From an uncultured Lachnospiraceae bacterium (GTDB taxonomy: Bacteria; Bacillota; Clostridia; Lachnospirales; Lachnospiraceae), in the NCBI GenBank assembly GCA_900316165.1, contig ONBW01000002.1:100770-164769 (forward strand): a DNA stretch of 64,000 bases, written 5' to 3'. This document shows, piece after piece, positions 9,825 to 16,298 of this stretch (position 1 is the first letter of the stretch; every line of letters starts with the position of its first letter). A program made the translations under genes and the position numbers. The notes beneath the pieces were generated by a model, which had not been told where the DNA came from, ran no database searches, and was given only the letters and a program-made list of their open reading frames with translations.

Positions 9825-10268
9825 TTCAGTACTATATGGCGATTTGTGCGTTTTGGTACGGAAATTAAGCTGCCTTTGGCTGTCATTTTCCGTACCATAT
9901 GGCGGTTTATGCTTATTGGTACGGAATTCTTGACTTAACCAGCCGCTATTTTCCGTACCAAACACCTATTTATACCAAATGGTACGGAATTAATATCATC
10001 TCTAGCTGTGGATTTCCGTACCACACGCCGTTTCTTGCCATTTGGTACGGAATTCATCTCATCTATGTCTGTCAATTTCCGTACCACACTACGAAATTTG
10101 CCAAATGGTACGGAATTCTTGTCATCTCTGGCTGTAGTTTTCCGTACCAAACACTGATAATTGTTAAATGGTACGGAAATCAAGGCAAAACAGGCTGCTG
10201 GCTTCCGTACCATACGCCTTCAAGAACGAAATGGTACGGAAACAAGCGGCTCCGCGCACGGCTGTAAC
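9825..10268 (+). repeat. Tandem 63-bp array of alternating inverted 10-bp arms (array 1)
   Basis: The arm TGGTACGGAA occurs with its GGTACGGA core starting at 9855, 9918, 9981, 10044, 10107, 10170 and 10233, exactly 63 bases apart. The complementary arm TTCCGTACCA starts at 9888, 9951, 10014, 10077, 10140 and 10203, also exactly 63 apart, with a decayed copy at 9825. The offsets alternate 33 and 30 bases. The arms are nearly invariant while the 24- and 21-base spacers vary in sequence but not in length (one spacer class keeps a loose TCATCTCTGGCTGT). The array starts 10 bases after the jetC stop. It resembles no CRISPR: arms alternate in orientation and spacers are related to each other. Confidence 0.93.
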
Positions 10269-10575
10269 TATTCTTGGGAGTCAGATTCAGTGGGAAGGAA
10301 CAGTTAGTCGGGGGCCTGGCCTCGACGTAGTTCACAGGTAATGCAAAACTAAAAAGCCCCGACGGCACGACCAAGAGCCAACTGTTCTTGAGTTCATCGC
10401 CGTCGGGGTAAATAAATATAACGCATTGCCTTTAAGCTGTGTCAATCCTGGCGTCACTTGCCAAGCATCATCAATTACGCCGGAATAGCAGTGCGTTAGC
10501 ACTATTTATCATTATTATCAAATACCAGTATATCAGAAAATGATTTTCAGACGTATGGTTGCAGATAACAAATTA
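10269..10575. other. Non-coding interval between array 1 and the nuclease gene
   Basis: No convincing reading frame. It holds the minus-strand structured region described separately (10356-10498) and about 75 bases of AT-rich sequence next to the nuclease stop codon. A GAACAGTT at about 10298 is complementary to AACTGTTC at about 10380, a possible further long-range pairing. Confidence 0.6.
10356..10498 (-). ncRNA. Candidate structured RNA ending in an intrinsic terminator
   Basis: Read on the minus strand, this segment forms an outer stem TAACGCACTGC/GCAATGCGTTA (10498-10488 with 10429-10419, one mismatch) enclosing a GGCGT/ACGCC stem, then a strong terminator-like hairpin with a 10-bp CCCCGACGGC/GCCGTCGGGG stem (10407-10398 with 10366-10357), an inner CAAGA/TCTTG stem, and a CTTTTTAG tail. 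It may be the structured 3' end of the nuclease transcript or a separate small RNA. I do not recognise it as a known riboswitch or ribozyme class, and no clear promoter was found for it alone. Confidence 0.4.
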
Positions 10576-11364
10576 TTATACATAAAACTCATTGATAATC
10601 TGCTTAATTATTCCCATATCAAGATGCACGTTCTCACTTTCGTAAGTCAGAATAAGCTGCTTTCCTTGTATGAAACCATTCTTCTCATAAGCGTGTATTT
10701 TTTGAAGATTTTTTAAGAGATATTCGCTGTCTTCCAGCATTCCTAGATGTTCATGATAGAATACTTCCCTGGTCCGCTTGTTTAACACAGTGAAATCAGG
10801 ATAAACATAGCCGTATCCTTTCAAATCAAGGCGGGCTTCGTATCTGAAAGGGACACCTGCTTTCTCTAATTCATTGGCAATTAAAGATTCTGACTTCGAA
10901 CGATATTTATTCGTGCCATCAGATGTGTACTCCTCACTGGTTTCAAGATTTAGAGCAGTAAATGTCTCAGATGTCCAGCGCTGTGCATATGTTTCATCAT
11001 CCATGCAGACTGGCTCGACCAGATCCTGCTTCAAAACTGGCATCTGTTTGTAGACATCTTCAACGGAAACCTCCGAATCGTACTTCAAAAACTGGTTGAT
11101 GTGTTGAAGCTCTTTTTGAGCAATTGATAGTAGCTGGGAATAATAGTCCTTCGAAGCCAGTTTACCAATCATAGTACTGTCATTTAGGTAGGTGCGTTTT
11201 CTGCTTGAGCTGTCGTAAAAATGAAACTGAGGAACGCCATGCGACCGTGATGCTACCATCCGCCCTTCAGGTGCTGATTTGAGCTCTGCGTTACATGATG
11301 AAATGATTTCTTCCAGATACTTCTTCCTGGAAATAAGTGATGTGAAAATCTCTTCCCTTGTCAT
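10576..11364 (-). CDS. PD-(D/E)XK nuclease-like protein
   Basis: Probable DNA-acting or Vsr/DUF559-like nuclease of unknown target. The C-terminal half carries the ordered motif set of the PD-(D/E)XK fold: glutamate in RSKSESLIANELEKAG (about residue 159), PDFTVL with the metal-binding aspartate (about 188), and the strand FYHEHLGM (about 203), followed by a helix with lysines. The N-terminal 100 residues are helical and may bind a partner. The ATG is preceded by AAGGGGGAG. The gene is bracketed on both sides by the 63-bp repeat arrays and lies next to a Wadjet operon, suggesting a defence or mobile role, which is inference. A leader of about 165 bases precedes it. Confidence 0.7.
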   Translation of the reverse strand: MTREEIFTSLISRKKYLEEIISSCNAELKSAPEGRMVASRSHGVPQFHFYDSSSRKRTYLNDSTMIGKLASKDYYSQLLSIAQKELQHINQFLKYDSEVSVEDVYKQMPVLKQDLVEPVCMDDETYAQRWTSETFTALNLETSEEYTSDGTNKYRSKSESLIANELEKAGVPFRYEARLDLKGYGYVYPDFTVLNKRTREVFYHEHLGMLEDSEYLLKNLQKIHAYEKNGFIQGKQLILTYESENVHLDMGIIKQIINEFYV

Positions 11365-11594
11365 AGAGACTCCCCCTTTCCTAAAAAACCAGTCGTTGAC
11401 TGCGCACCCTCTTGCAGCACAATCAAAGACTAAAACATTGCTGCGACACTAACCAAATCCAGATGTTTCAAGCAGTTTTATCTGAGTAAAAATGCTTTGA
11501 AAGATCTGTTTTGAAAAAATAAAAATTAGTGATGCGATTTTATCATAATTTTTAGTAAAAAGCAATTGTTTTTTGAAAATTTTCTGGGATTTTT
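11365..11594. other. Leader region of the nuclease gene
   Basis: AT-rich intergenic DNA. On the minus strand it contains the nuclease promoter, a GCAGCA/TGCTGC stem, and a small CAGTC-AAC-GACTG hairpin (11402-11390) followed by GGTTTTTT just before the ribosome binding site. The last could act as an attenuator, but its stem has only five pairs. Confidence 0.4.
11537..11565 (-). promoter_or_regulatory. Candidate promoter of the nuclease gene
   Basis: On the minus strand TTGCTT (11565-11560), a 17-base spacer and TAAAAT (11542-11537) form a sigma-A-like promoter about 170 bases upstream of the nuclease ATG. Confidence 0.5.
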
Positions 11595-11812
11595 GGTACC
11601 GATTTTTGGATGTCTGTCATTTTCCGTACCATACGATGATATTTGCCAAATGGTACGGAACAAAAGTCGACTTTGTCTGTCATTTTCCGTACCAGTCACT
11701 TATTTTTGTCATTTAGTACGGAAAGCAATCAGAATCAGGTTGCTAGCTTCCATACCACATGCCTTCAAGAACGAATTGGTACGGAAACAAGCGGCTCCGC
11801 ACACGACGTCAA
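11595..11812 (+). repeat. Second array of the 63-bp repeat family (array 2)
   Basis: Arms of the same family occur at 11595 (degenerate), 11622, 11652, 11685, 11715, 11748 and 11778, keeping the alternating 30/33-base offsets except for one 27-base step (11595 to 11622), which looks like a 6-base deletion. Several arms have point changes (AGTACGGA at 11715, TTCCATACC at 11748). The last ~70 bases (11735-11806) match the end of array 1 (10190-10260) closely. The array ends about 9 bases from the stop codon of the phosphoesterase gene. Confidence 0.9.
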
Positions 11813-11820
11813 GCTGGCGG

Positions 11821-12567
11821 TTACTTCAGTACCCGGATAGGCTTGAAATTCAAATAGTCGCCAGAGACAAGAGAGTATTTGACTCCATGGTAGCGGCCGT
11901 GGATGCTGTCGTGAAATCGCTCTTTGCCGTGACTGTGTGAATAAATAACCTGCTCCGCGCCAATCTCTTCAGCTATGCGGGTGAATTCAGAATCGGTCTG
12001 GATTATGGATGTCGGTGGATAATGCAGAAACATGATGAATTTTGTATAACCAGCTTCTTTTGCAGCGTTGATGCCAGTCATAAGCCTTGTTTTTTCACGC
12101 TCGACGAGCTTGACAGATTCCTCATAGGCAGCCTTGTCATATCCAGTTATAAGATTAGTCCGCGTGTCCACGAAAAAAGGTCCCTCAAAGCAGAAACCTT
12201 TAGTGCCTACCAGAGCATAGTCATTGTAGCTGTAAAAATTATTCTGCAGAAAAAGCAGTTTTCCCTGATATATATCATTCAATTTCTGAGTCTGGTTTGC
12301 CTTCCAGAAACGGTCGTGATTACCACGTAGCAGAATTTTTCTGCCGGGAAGAGCTGCTATGAAATCCAGATCTCTCTGGGCCTGTACCAGGTTACCGCCC
12401 CAGGAATGATCTCCAGTTAGAACCAGCGTATCATCAGGCTTAACAAGCTTTTCGATGTTTGCCTTTGCTTTCCATTCGTGGTCTTTCCATATTTTTCCAA
12501 AGCGCTCCTGCGACTTCTCCGGTGTCGAAAAAGACAGGTGCAGGTCGCCCATTGCATATAATGCCAT
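11821..12567 (-). CDS. Calcineurin-like metallophosphoesterase
   Basis: Two-metal phosphohydrolase of unknown substrate. The 248 residues carry the canonical metal-binding blocks in order: GDLHL (DxH) near residue 7, GDHSWG near 52, GNHDRFW near 82, the HYPP block near 182 and SHSHGKERF near 215. The family includes many cytosolic phosphoesterases annotated only as predicted phosphohydrolases. The ATG follows GAGAGGTTTGAT on the minus strand. The gene is divergent from the GNAT gene, with which it appears to share an overlapping -10 region, and its 3' end abuts repeat array 2. Confidence 0.9.
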   Translation of the reverse strand: MALYAMGDLHLSFSTPEKSQERFGKIWKDHEWKAKANIEKLVKPDDTLVLTGDHSWGGNLVQAQRDLDFIAALPGRKILLRGNHDRFWKANQTQKLNDIYQGKLLFLQNNFYSYNDYALVGTKGFCFEGPFFVDTRTNLITGYDKAAYEESVKLVEREKTRLMTGINAAKEAGYTKFIMFLHYPPTSIIQTDSEFTRIAEEIGAEQVIYSHSHGKERFHDSIHGRYHGVKYSLVSGDYLNFKPIRVLK

Positions 12568-12589
12568 ATCAAACCTCTCAAAACCTTGC

Positions 12590-12618
12590 TTGTCAATCGT
12601 TTTGCTTACAATTATAAT
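12590..12618 (+). promoter_or_regulatory. Promoter of the GNAT gene
   Basis: TTGTCA (12590-12595), a 17-base spacer and a perfect TATAAT (12613-12618) lie about 20 bases ahead of the ATG at 12639. The -10 overlaps that of the divergent minus-strand promoter. Confidence 0.7.
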
Positions 12619-12638
12619 GGTGAAGGCGGAAAAATCAA
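12611..12638 (-). promoter_or_regulatory. Divergent promoter of the metallophosphoesterase gene
   Basis: On the minus strand TTGATT (12638-12633), a 16-base spacer and TATAAT (12616-12611) share the palindrome ATTATAAT with the + strand promoter, so polymerase can occupy only one direction at a time. Confidence 0.55.
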
Positions 12639-13745
12639 ATGGGAAAAATAAAATTCATTTTAAAAAATATAACGCAGGAAGACATAGAGTTCTTTAACGA
12701 GTCAGAACTCTTTGAAAACACGAATTTAAAACGAACTCCTGAAAGTATAATAGTCAAGGATTTGAAGTACGATGTCGTCGTGACTGACCAACAGGCTGAA
12801 ATCAACAGGGCAAATGACAGGCATATCGCGGTAATAGGTTTAGACAGAGAAATCGAAAAGGATCCGCAGATGCAAGGAGGGTATTCAGACGAGCTCTCAG
12901 ATATTATTTGCGATGAAAATCAAATATCGAGATATCATTCAAATGCTGCATCAGACAACGCTTGTGATGAAAAACAGATATCTATAGATAATTCATATGC
13001 GGTACCAGACAACGCTTGTGATAAAAATACAGAGCCGCCGGCAAGTCAGCCGAGAATTTCTTCGCGTTTCATCATCGGCTCACTCTGGGCGTTAGATCAG
13101 GAATTCATCAGGAAGGTCCATGACCTCACGTATAGGATTCCGCATGTTATTCTTGAGACAGAGAGAACCATAATAAAGCAGTGCGATCCGGAGCGGGATA
13201 TACTGCCGCTGATAGAAATCTACTCTAAACCACATGTGAATGATTATATCGAACCTCTCTACCCATTTGCTGAAGAGACGGTGTACCAGCGGGATTATTT
13301 CGACAATATCTATGCCTTATACGATTTCGGAATGTGGAACGTATTTTTAAAAGAGAACGGCAGGCTTATTGGCAGGTGTGGTGCGGAGTACATGCAGCCA
13401 CCCATTGAAATAGAAAAATTTGCTGCCGATAAGTCAAAAGGAATGAATGGCCAGGTACAGAATATTGAGAAAAATGAAACCGTCAGCAGGCAATACACAA
13501 CAAATCAAGAAGAACTTGAAACGTCTGATGATCAGTGGCTGGAGATCGGTTACCTGATAGATTCCGACTACTGGCACATGGGCTTAGGCTATGAAACTAC
13601 AAATGCAGTGGTCGATTTGGCGCTGGAACGAGGGCATAGCCATATATTTGCAGAAATCGATAAGAGGAATTCAGCTTCTATCGCCCTGGCAGGAAAGCTT
13701 GGATTCGTACACTTTGATAGCGATGTGTGGGTATATAAATCATAA
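12639..13745 (+). CDS. GNAT-family N-acetyltransferase with repeat-bearing N-terminal extension
   Basis: Predicted acetyl-CoA dependent acetyltransferase of unknown substrate. The C-terminal ~190 residues form a RimJ/RimL-like GNAT fold: IYSKPHVNDYIEPL, VFLKENGRLIGRCG, EIGYLIDSDYWHMGLGYE (the acetyl-CoA pyrophosphate loop region), then FAEIDKRNSASIALAGKLGF. The first ~150 residues are not recognised and include two 18-residue repeats beginning CDENQIS and CDEKQIS plus a partial third. A second low-complexity insertion (about residues 265-300) interrupts the GNAT core between two strands. Start codon chosen because the promoter lies immediately upstream; the ribosome binding site is weak (GGCGGAAA). 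Confidence 0.75.
   Translation: MGKIKFILKNITQEDIEFFNESELFENTNLKRTPESIIVKDLKYDVVVTDQQAEINRANDRHIAVIGLDREIEKDPQMQGGYSDELSDIICDENQISRYHSNAASDNACDEKQISIDNSYAVPDNACDKNTEPPASQPRISSRFIIGSLWALDQEFIRKVHDLTYRIPHVILETERTIIKQCDPERDILPLIEIYSKPHVNDYIEPLYPFAEETVYQRDYFDNIYALYDFGMWNVFLKENGRLIGRCGAEYMQPPIEIEKFAADKSKGMNGQVQNIEKNETVSRQYTTNQEELETSDDQWLEIGYLIDSDYWHMGLGYETTNAVVDLALERGHSHIFAEIDKRNSASIALAGKLGFVHFDSDVWVYKS
12909..13028 (+). repeat. 54-bp in-frame tandem repeat inside the GNAT gene
   Basis: Units start at 12909 and 12963 with a partial third at 13017. Each encodes 18 residues starting Cys-Asp-Glu/Lys and ending DNA. The period is a multiple of three, so copy number could vary without breaking the frame. 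Confidence 0.8.
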
Positions 13746-13750
13746 GCGTA

Positions 13751-13792
13751 ATAAAAAAGACATCTGAATGCCCGGATGCCTTTTATTTTTTA
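13751..13792. terminator. Bidirectional terminator between the GNAT and LRR genes
   Basis: An A-rich run, the imperfect stem GACATC/GATGCC and a T-rich run lie between two convergent genes, so it can serve both strands. Confidence 0.55.
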
Positions 13793-13807
13793 AAAGAATA
13801 AATCAGA

Positions 13808-14998
13808 TCAGCCTTTTACGATTTCTACATCCTTAAGCTTTGCGTCCTTCAGCCATTTGTTCAAGGATTTCACATTTGCATCGTAGTTCTTGCTGCCAGT
13901 ATCCTTGTTTAAAATTATTTTCTTGAGGGACTTGCAGCCATCTATCGGATTGTAATCATCACTATAGTTATCAAAAACGAGGCCAATTTTCTCGGTCGTC
14001 TTAAAATCGATTGTCTGGAGCTTTTCGCTGCCTGTAAAATTAATCTGCTTGGCATAAGTCGTTATAGATTCGAGCTTCTTGCAGTTTTTACAGGTGAGGT
14101 CGGTCATTTTTTTCTGTTTTGACAGATCAAGAGATTTTATATCAGTTTCACTGCAGTCAAACAGGGTTACTTTTGGATTTTTCGATAAATCAATAGATGC
14201 AAGCGGATTGGAGCTGATAAAAGCCGACTCTAGTGCAGTGTTCTTTGACACATCTATTTTTTTCAGCTTGTTTACGCCGAATGACAGAGATTTCAATGCA
14301 GGATTTTTTGACACATCCAGCTTCGTCAGCTTATTGTTTCCACAATCGAGATCCTTCAGGGCTTTATTTTTTGATATATCCAGTGATTTCAGATTCTCAG
14401 TATTACAGCCCAGATACGTAAGTGCGGTATTTTTTGAAACATCAAGTGATGTAAGCTTATTGAAGCCACAATCAAGGTGAGTCAGAGCCTTATTCTTTGA
14501 TACATCTAGTGATTTCAGCTTACATGAATAGCAGTCAAGCTCGGTAAGTGATGAGTTTTTGGAAACATTAAGCCTCGAAAGACTGGCGCAATTGTTGCAG
14601 TCGAGCTTTTTTAGAGCTGTATTCTTTGATAAATCAAGAGATGTCAGCCCGTTAAAGCTGCAATCAAGGGTGTTCAGTGAAGTGAAATATTCTATTCCCT
14701 TGAGATTCTTTATTCCCTTAAAGCTGCATGAAAGTTTTTTTGTCTTGGAAATCTCCTGCTTGCTCAAAGAGCCATCATTATTTGAATCAGCCTTCTTTTT
14801 CACAAATTTCATGAAACTGCTGTCAGGGAAATTTGTTTTGTTGATTTTAATCCCTGATCCTGCAGCGACTGTTCTGTCAGAGGTTTTATATACCATCTCT
14901 GCTGACGCGTCAATTCCGAGGGCTGGGACAGCGGCGATTACCATCGCTGCAGCTGAAGCACCAAGTAAAAGATTTCTAAGCTTCTGTGTTGTTTTCAT
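13808..14998 (-). CDS. Secreted leucine-rich-repeat protein
   Basis: Predicted extracellular protein-binding protein. The N-terminus is a Sec signal peptide (MKTTQKLRNLLLGASAAAMV then an AVPALGIDASA cleavage region). After it comes an EF-hand-like loop DSNNDGSLSKQEI, then about ten 21-residue leucine-rich repeats of the form LTxLDCxxNKLTSLDVSKNxA (residues about 100-310), and a C-terminal cap. The frame continues four residues upstream to a GTG, but that GTG lies inside the AGGAGGTG ribosome binding site, so the ATG at 14998 is chosen. There is no LPXTG or other wall anchor, so it is probably released or bound through the LRRs. It has its own strong promoter. Confidence 0.85.
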   Translation of the reverse strand: MKTTQKLRNLLLGASAAAMVIAAVPALGIDASAEMVYKTSDRTVAAGSGIKINKTNFPDSSFMKFVKKKADSNNDGSLSKQEISKTKKLSCSFKGIKNLKGIEYFTSLNTLDCSFNGLTSLDLSKNTALKKLDCNNCASLSRLNVSKNSSLTELDCYSCKLKSLDVSKNKALTHLDCGFNKLTSLDVSKNTALTYLGCNTENLKSLDISKNKALKDLDCGNNKLTKLDVSKNPALKSLSFGVNKLKKIDVSKNTALESAFISSNPLASIDLSKNPKVTLFDCSETDIKSLDLSKQKKMTDLTCKNCKKLESITTYAKQINFTGSEKLQTIDFKTTEKIGLVFDNYSDDYNPIDGCKSLKKIILNKDTGSKNYDANVKSLNKWLKDAKLKDVEIVKG

Positions 14999-15050
14999 AT
15001 TCAAAAGCACCTCCTATAATAAAATGAAAATAACATTTAAACTATATTAC

Positions 15051-15079
15051 AGTATATTATTATAAAAGGAATGTGTCAA
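15051..15079 (-). promoter_or_regulatory. Promoter of the LRR gene
   Basis: On the minus strand a perfect TTGACA (15079-15074), a 17-base spacer and TATACT (15056-15051) lie about 50 bases ahead of the ATG. Confidence 0.75.
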
Positions 15080-15124
15080 GTAAAATATATTCGTCGTTTT
15101 CCAGCGCTTGGCGATTTATCGATA

Positions 15125-15166
15125 TTTCCGTACTAAACGACAAGAAATGGCGAATGGTACGGAAAT
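15125..15166 (+). repeat. Solitary arm pair of the 63-bp repeat family
   Basis: TTTCCGTACT (core from 15126) and ATGGTACGGAAA (core from 15156) sit exactly 30 bases apart, the same offset as in both arrays, but without neighbouring units. Confidence 0.8.
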
Positions 15167-15359
15167 CCACAGCTTGCTACACATATTATTGGCGGCAGCA
15201 GGAACTTATTGATGTAAGCAGGGAATTTATTGAGGTAGGTAAACCCCTGGTCACCAAACGTAATCGGTTTCTTGAAAAATTGGAACGAATGCCTGATTAT
15301 CGGTGTCAAAAATTCCATAAAATTTCTTAAAAAATTATAAATTTATGATTCACAAATGA

Positions 15360-15388
15360 TTGAAAATGTGTTAAAATTTCGTTAATAA
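15360..15388 (+). promoter_or_regulatory. Candidate promoter of the type IV pilus operon
   Basis: TTGAAA (15360-15365), a 17-base spacer and TAATAA (15383-15388), about 45 bases upstream of the prepilin peptidase start. Confidence 0.4.
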
Positions 15389-15432
15389 ATTATGAAGGGT
15401 GGGGTGAAGGGTTTCCTTTCATCATTTTAGAA

Positions 15433-16284
15433 GTGAAGATTATTATTTATCTATTTGTTTTTATTCTGGGATCGTGCATAGGGTCGTTTCTCAATGTCCT
15501 GATATTCAGGATTCCGAAGCACGAGGAATTCGTTTATGGCAGAAGCCATTGTATGAGCTGCGGGCATGAGCTGAGCTGGTACGACATGTTCCCGATTTTC
15601 TCGTTTATTTTTCTAAGAGGGAAATGTCGCTACTGTGGGGCAAGACTATCTGTTCAGTATCCGATTATTGAAGCGCTGAACGCCATTTTATGGTGCCTGT
15701 GTGTTCATTTGTTTGGACTGTCTATGATAGGAATCCTTACGGCAGCGCTTCTTTCTGCCTTAATAGTTCTTTCAGTCATAGATGAGCGGACGCAGGAGAT
15801 ACCCTTTGGGATAAATATCTTTATAGCAGTGCTTGGCGCGGTAAAGGTTGTTTCAGAGATTATCGCGGCAGCGACAGGAGATTCGCTGTATTTTCTTGAA
15901 GAAATACTGTCAGATGAGTACAGTCCGTTTGAGGCTGTTTCGACACAGACAGTAAGCATCGGACATATACTTATCTCGCATGCGTTAGGATTCGTCGTGG
16001 TAGCAGGAGTGCTTCTGATTATACTTCTGCTAAGCGGAGGGGCAGCAATCGGCGGAGGAGATATAAAGCTTATGGCGGCAGCCGGACTTTTCTTAGGACT
16101 TCGGCTTACGATCATAGCTTTTTTCGCAGGATGCATAGTAGGAACAGTCATACATCTGATAAGAATGGCATTTTTCCATGCGGGAAAGAAGCTGGCGATG
16201 GGACCATATCTCGCAATCGGAATCGGACTTATGGCATTGTTTGGAAGCAGTATGGTTAGGGCATATGTGGCCCTTGTATTATAG
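15433..16284 (+). CDS. Prepilin peptidase / leader peptidase (A24 family)
   Basis: Membrane aspartic protease that cleaves and N-methylates type IV prepilins. The 283 residues show the PilD layout: GSFLNVLIFRIP at the N-terminus, a cytosolic zinc-binding pair of CxxC motifs (CMSCG, CRYCG, residues about 37-62), and the catalytic aspartates in VIDERTQEIP (about residue 116) and GGGDIKLMAA (about 209), embedded in seven or eight membrane segments. The start is a GTG at 15433; no in-frame ATG lies nearby. First gene of an eight-gene pilus operon with gaps of only 10-20 bases, so it probably processes the four prepilins encoded downstream. Confidence 0.92.
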   Translation: MKIIIYLFVFILGSCIGSFLNVLIFRIPKHEEFVYGRSHCMSCGHELSWYDMFPIFSFIFLRGKCRYCGARLSVQYPIIEALNAILWCLCVHLFGLSMIGILTAALLSALIVLSVIDERTQEIPFGINIFIAVLGAVKVVSEIIAAATGDSLYFLEEILSDEYSPFEAVSTQTVSIGHILISHALGFVVVAGVLLIILLLSGGAAIGGGDIKLMAAAGLFLGLRLTIIAFFAGCIVGTVIHLIRMAFFHAGKKLAMGPYLAIGIGLMALFGSSMVRAYVALVL

Positions 16285-16298
16285 AAGGGAAAAGAAAA

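Larger units (their letters stand above)
15080..15432. other. Intergenic region between the LRR gene and the pilus operon
   Basis: No supported gene. It contains a solitary copy of the 63-bp-family arm pair near 15126, then AT-rich DNA with a candidate promoter at 15360-15388 and a GGGGTGAAGGG stretch before the prepilin peptidase gene. Confidence 0.6.

Noticed and set aside
9899-10267. Open frames of 122 codons (+) and 92 codons (-) running through repeat array 1, with apparent 21-residue protein repeats (WYG...FPY).
   Set aside because: The 63-bp period is a multiple of three, which keeps frames open on both strands by chance. The arms are conserved at every base including wobble positions and the spacers are not codon-biased, so selection acts on DNA or RNA, not protein.
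9825-10268. CRISPR array.
   Set aside because: Repeat arms are only 10 bases and alternate in orientation, spacers are mutually related, and there are no cas genes.
10293-10410. tmRNA- or known riboswitch-like sequence near GGGGGCCTGGCCTCGACG.
   Set aside because: No tag frame, no conserved tRNA-like ends, and no match to riboswitch core motifs that I know.
11566-11940. 124-codon + strand frame over array 2.
   Set aside because: It runs through repeats and into the antisense of the phosphoesterase gene, with no ribosome binding site.
13950-14500. Antisense + strand frames of about 130 codons across the LRR gene.
   Set aside because: They are shadows produced by the regular 63-base (21-residue) LRR coding repeats.
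15073-15330. 85-codon frame in the LRR-pilus intergenic region.
   Set aside because: It overlaps the LRR promoter and the solitary repeat unit and has no Shine-Dalgarno or family resemblance.
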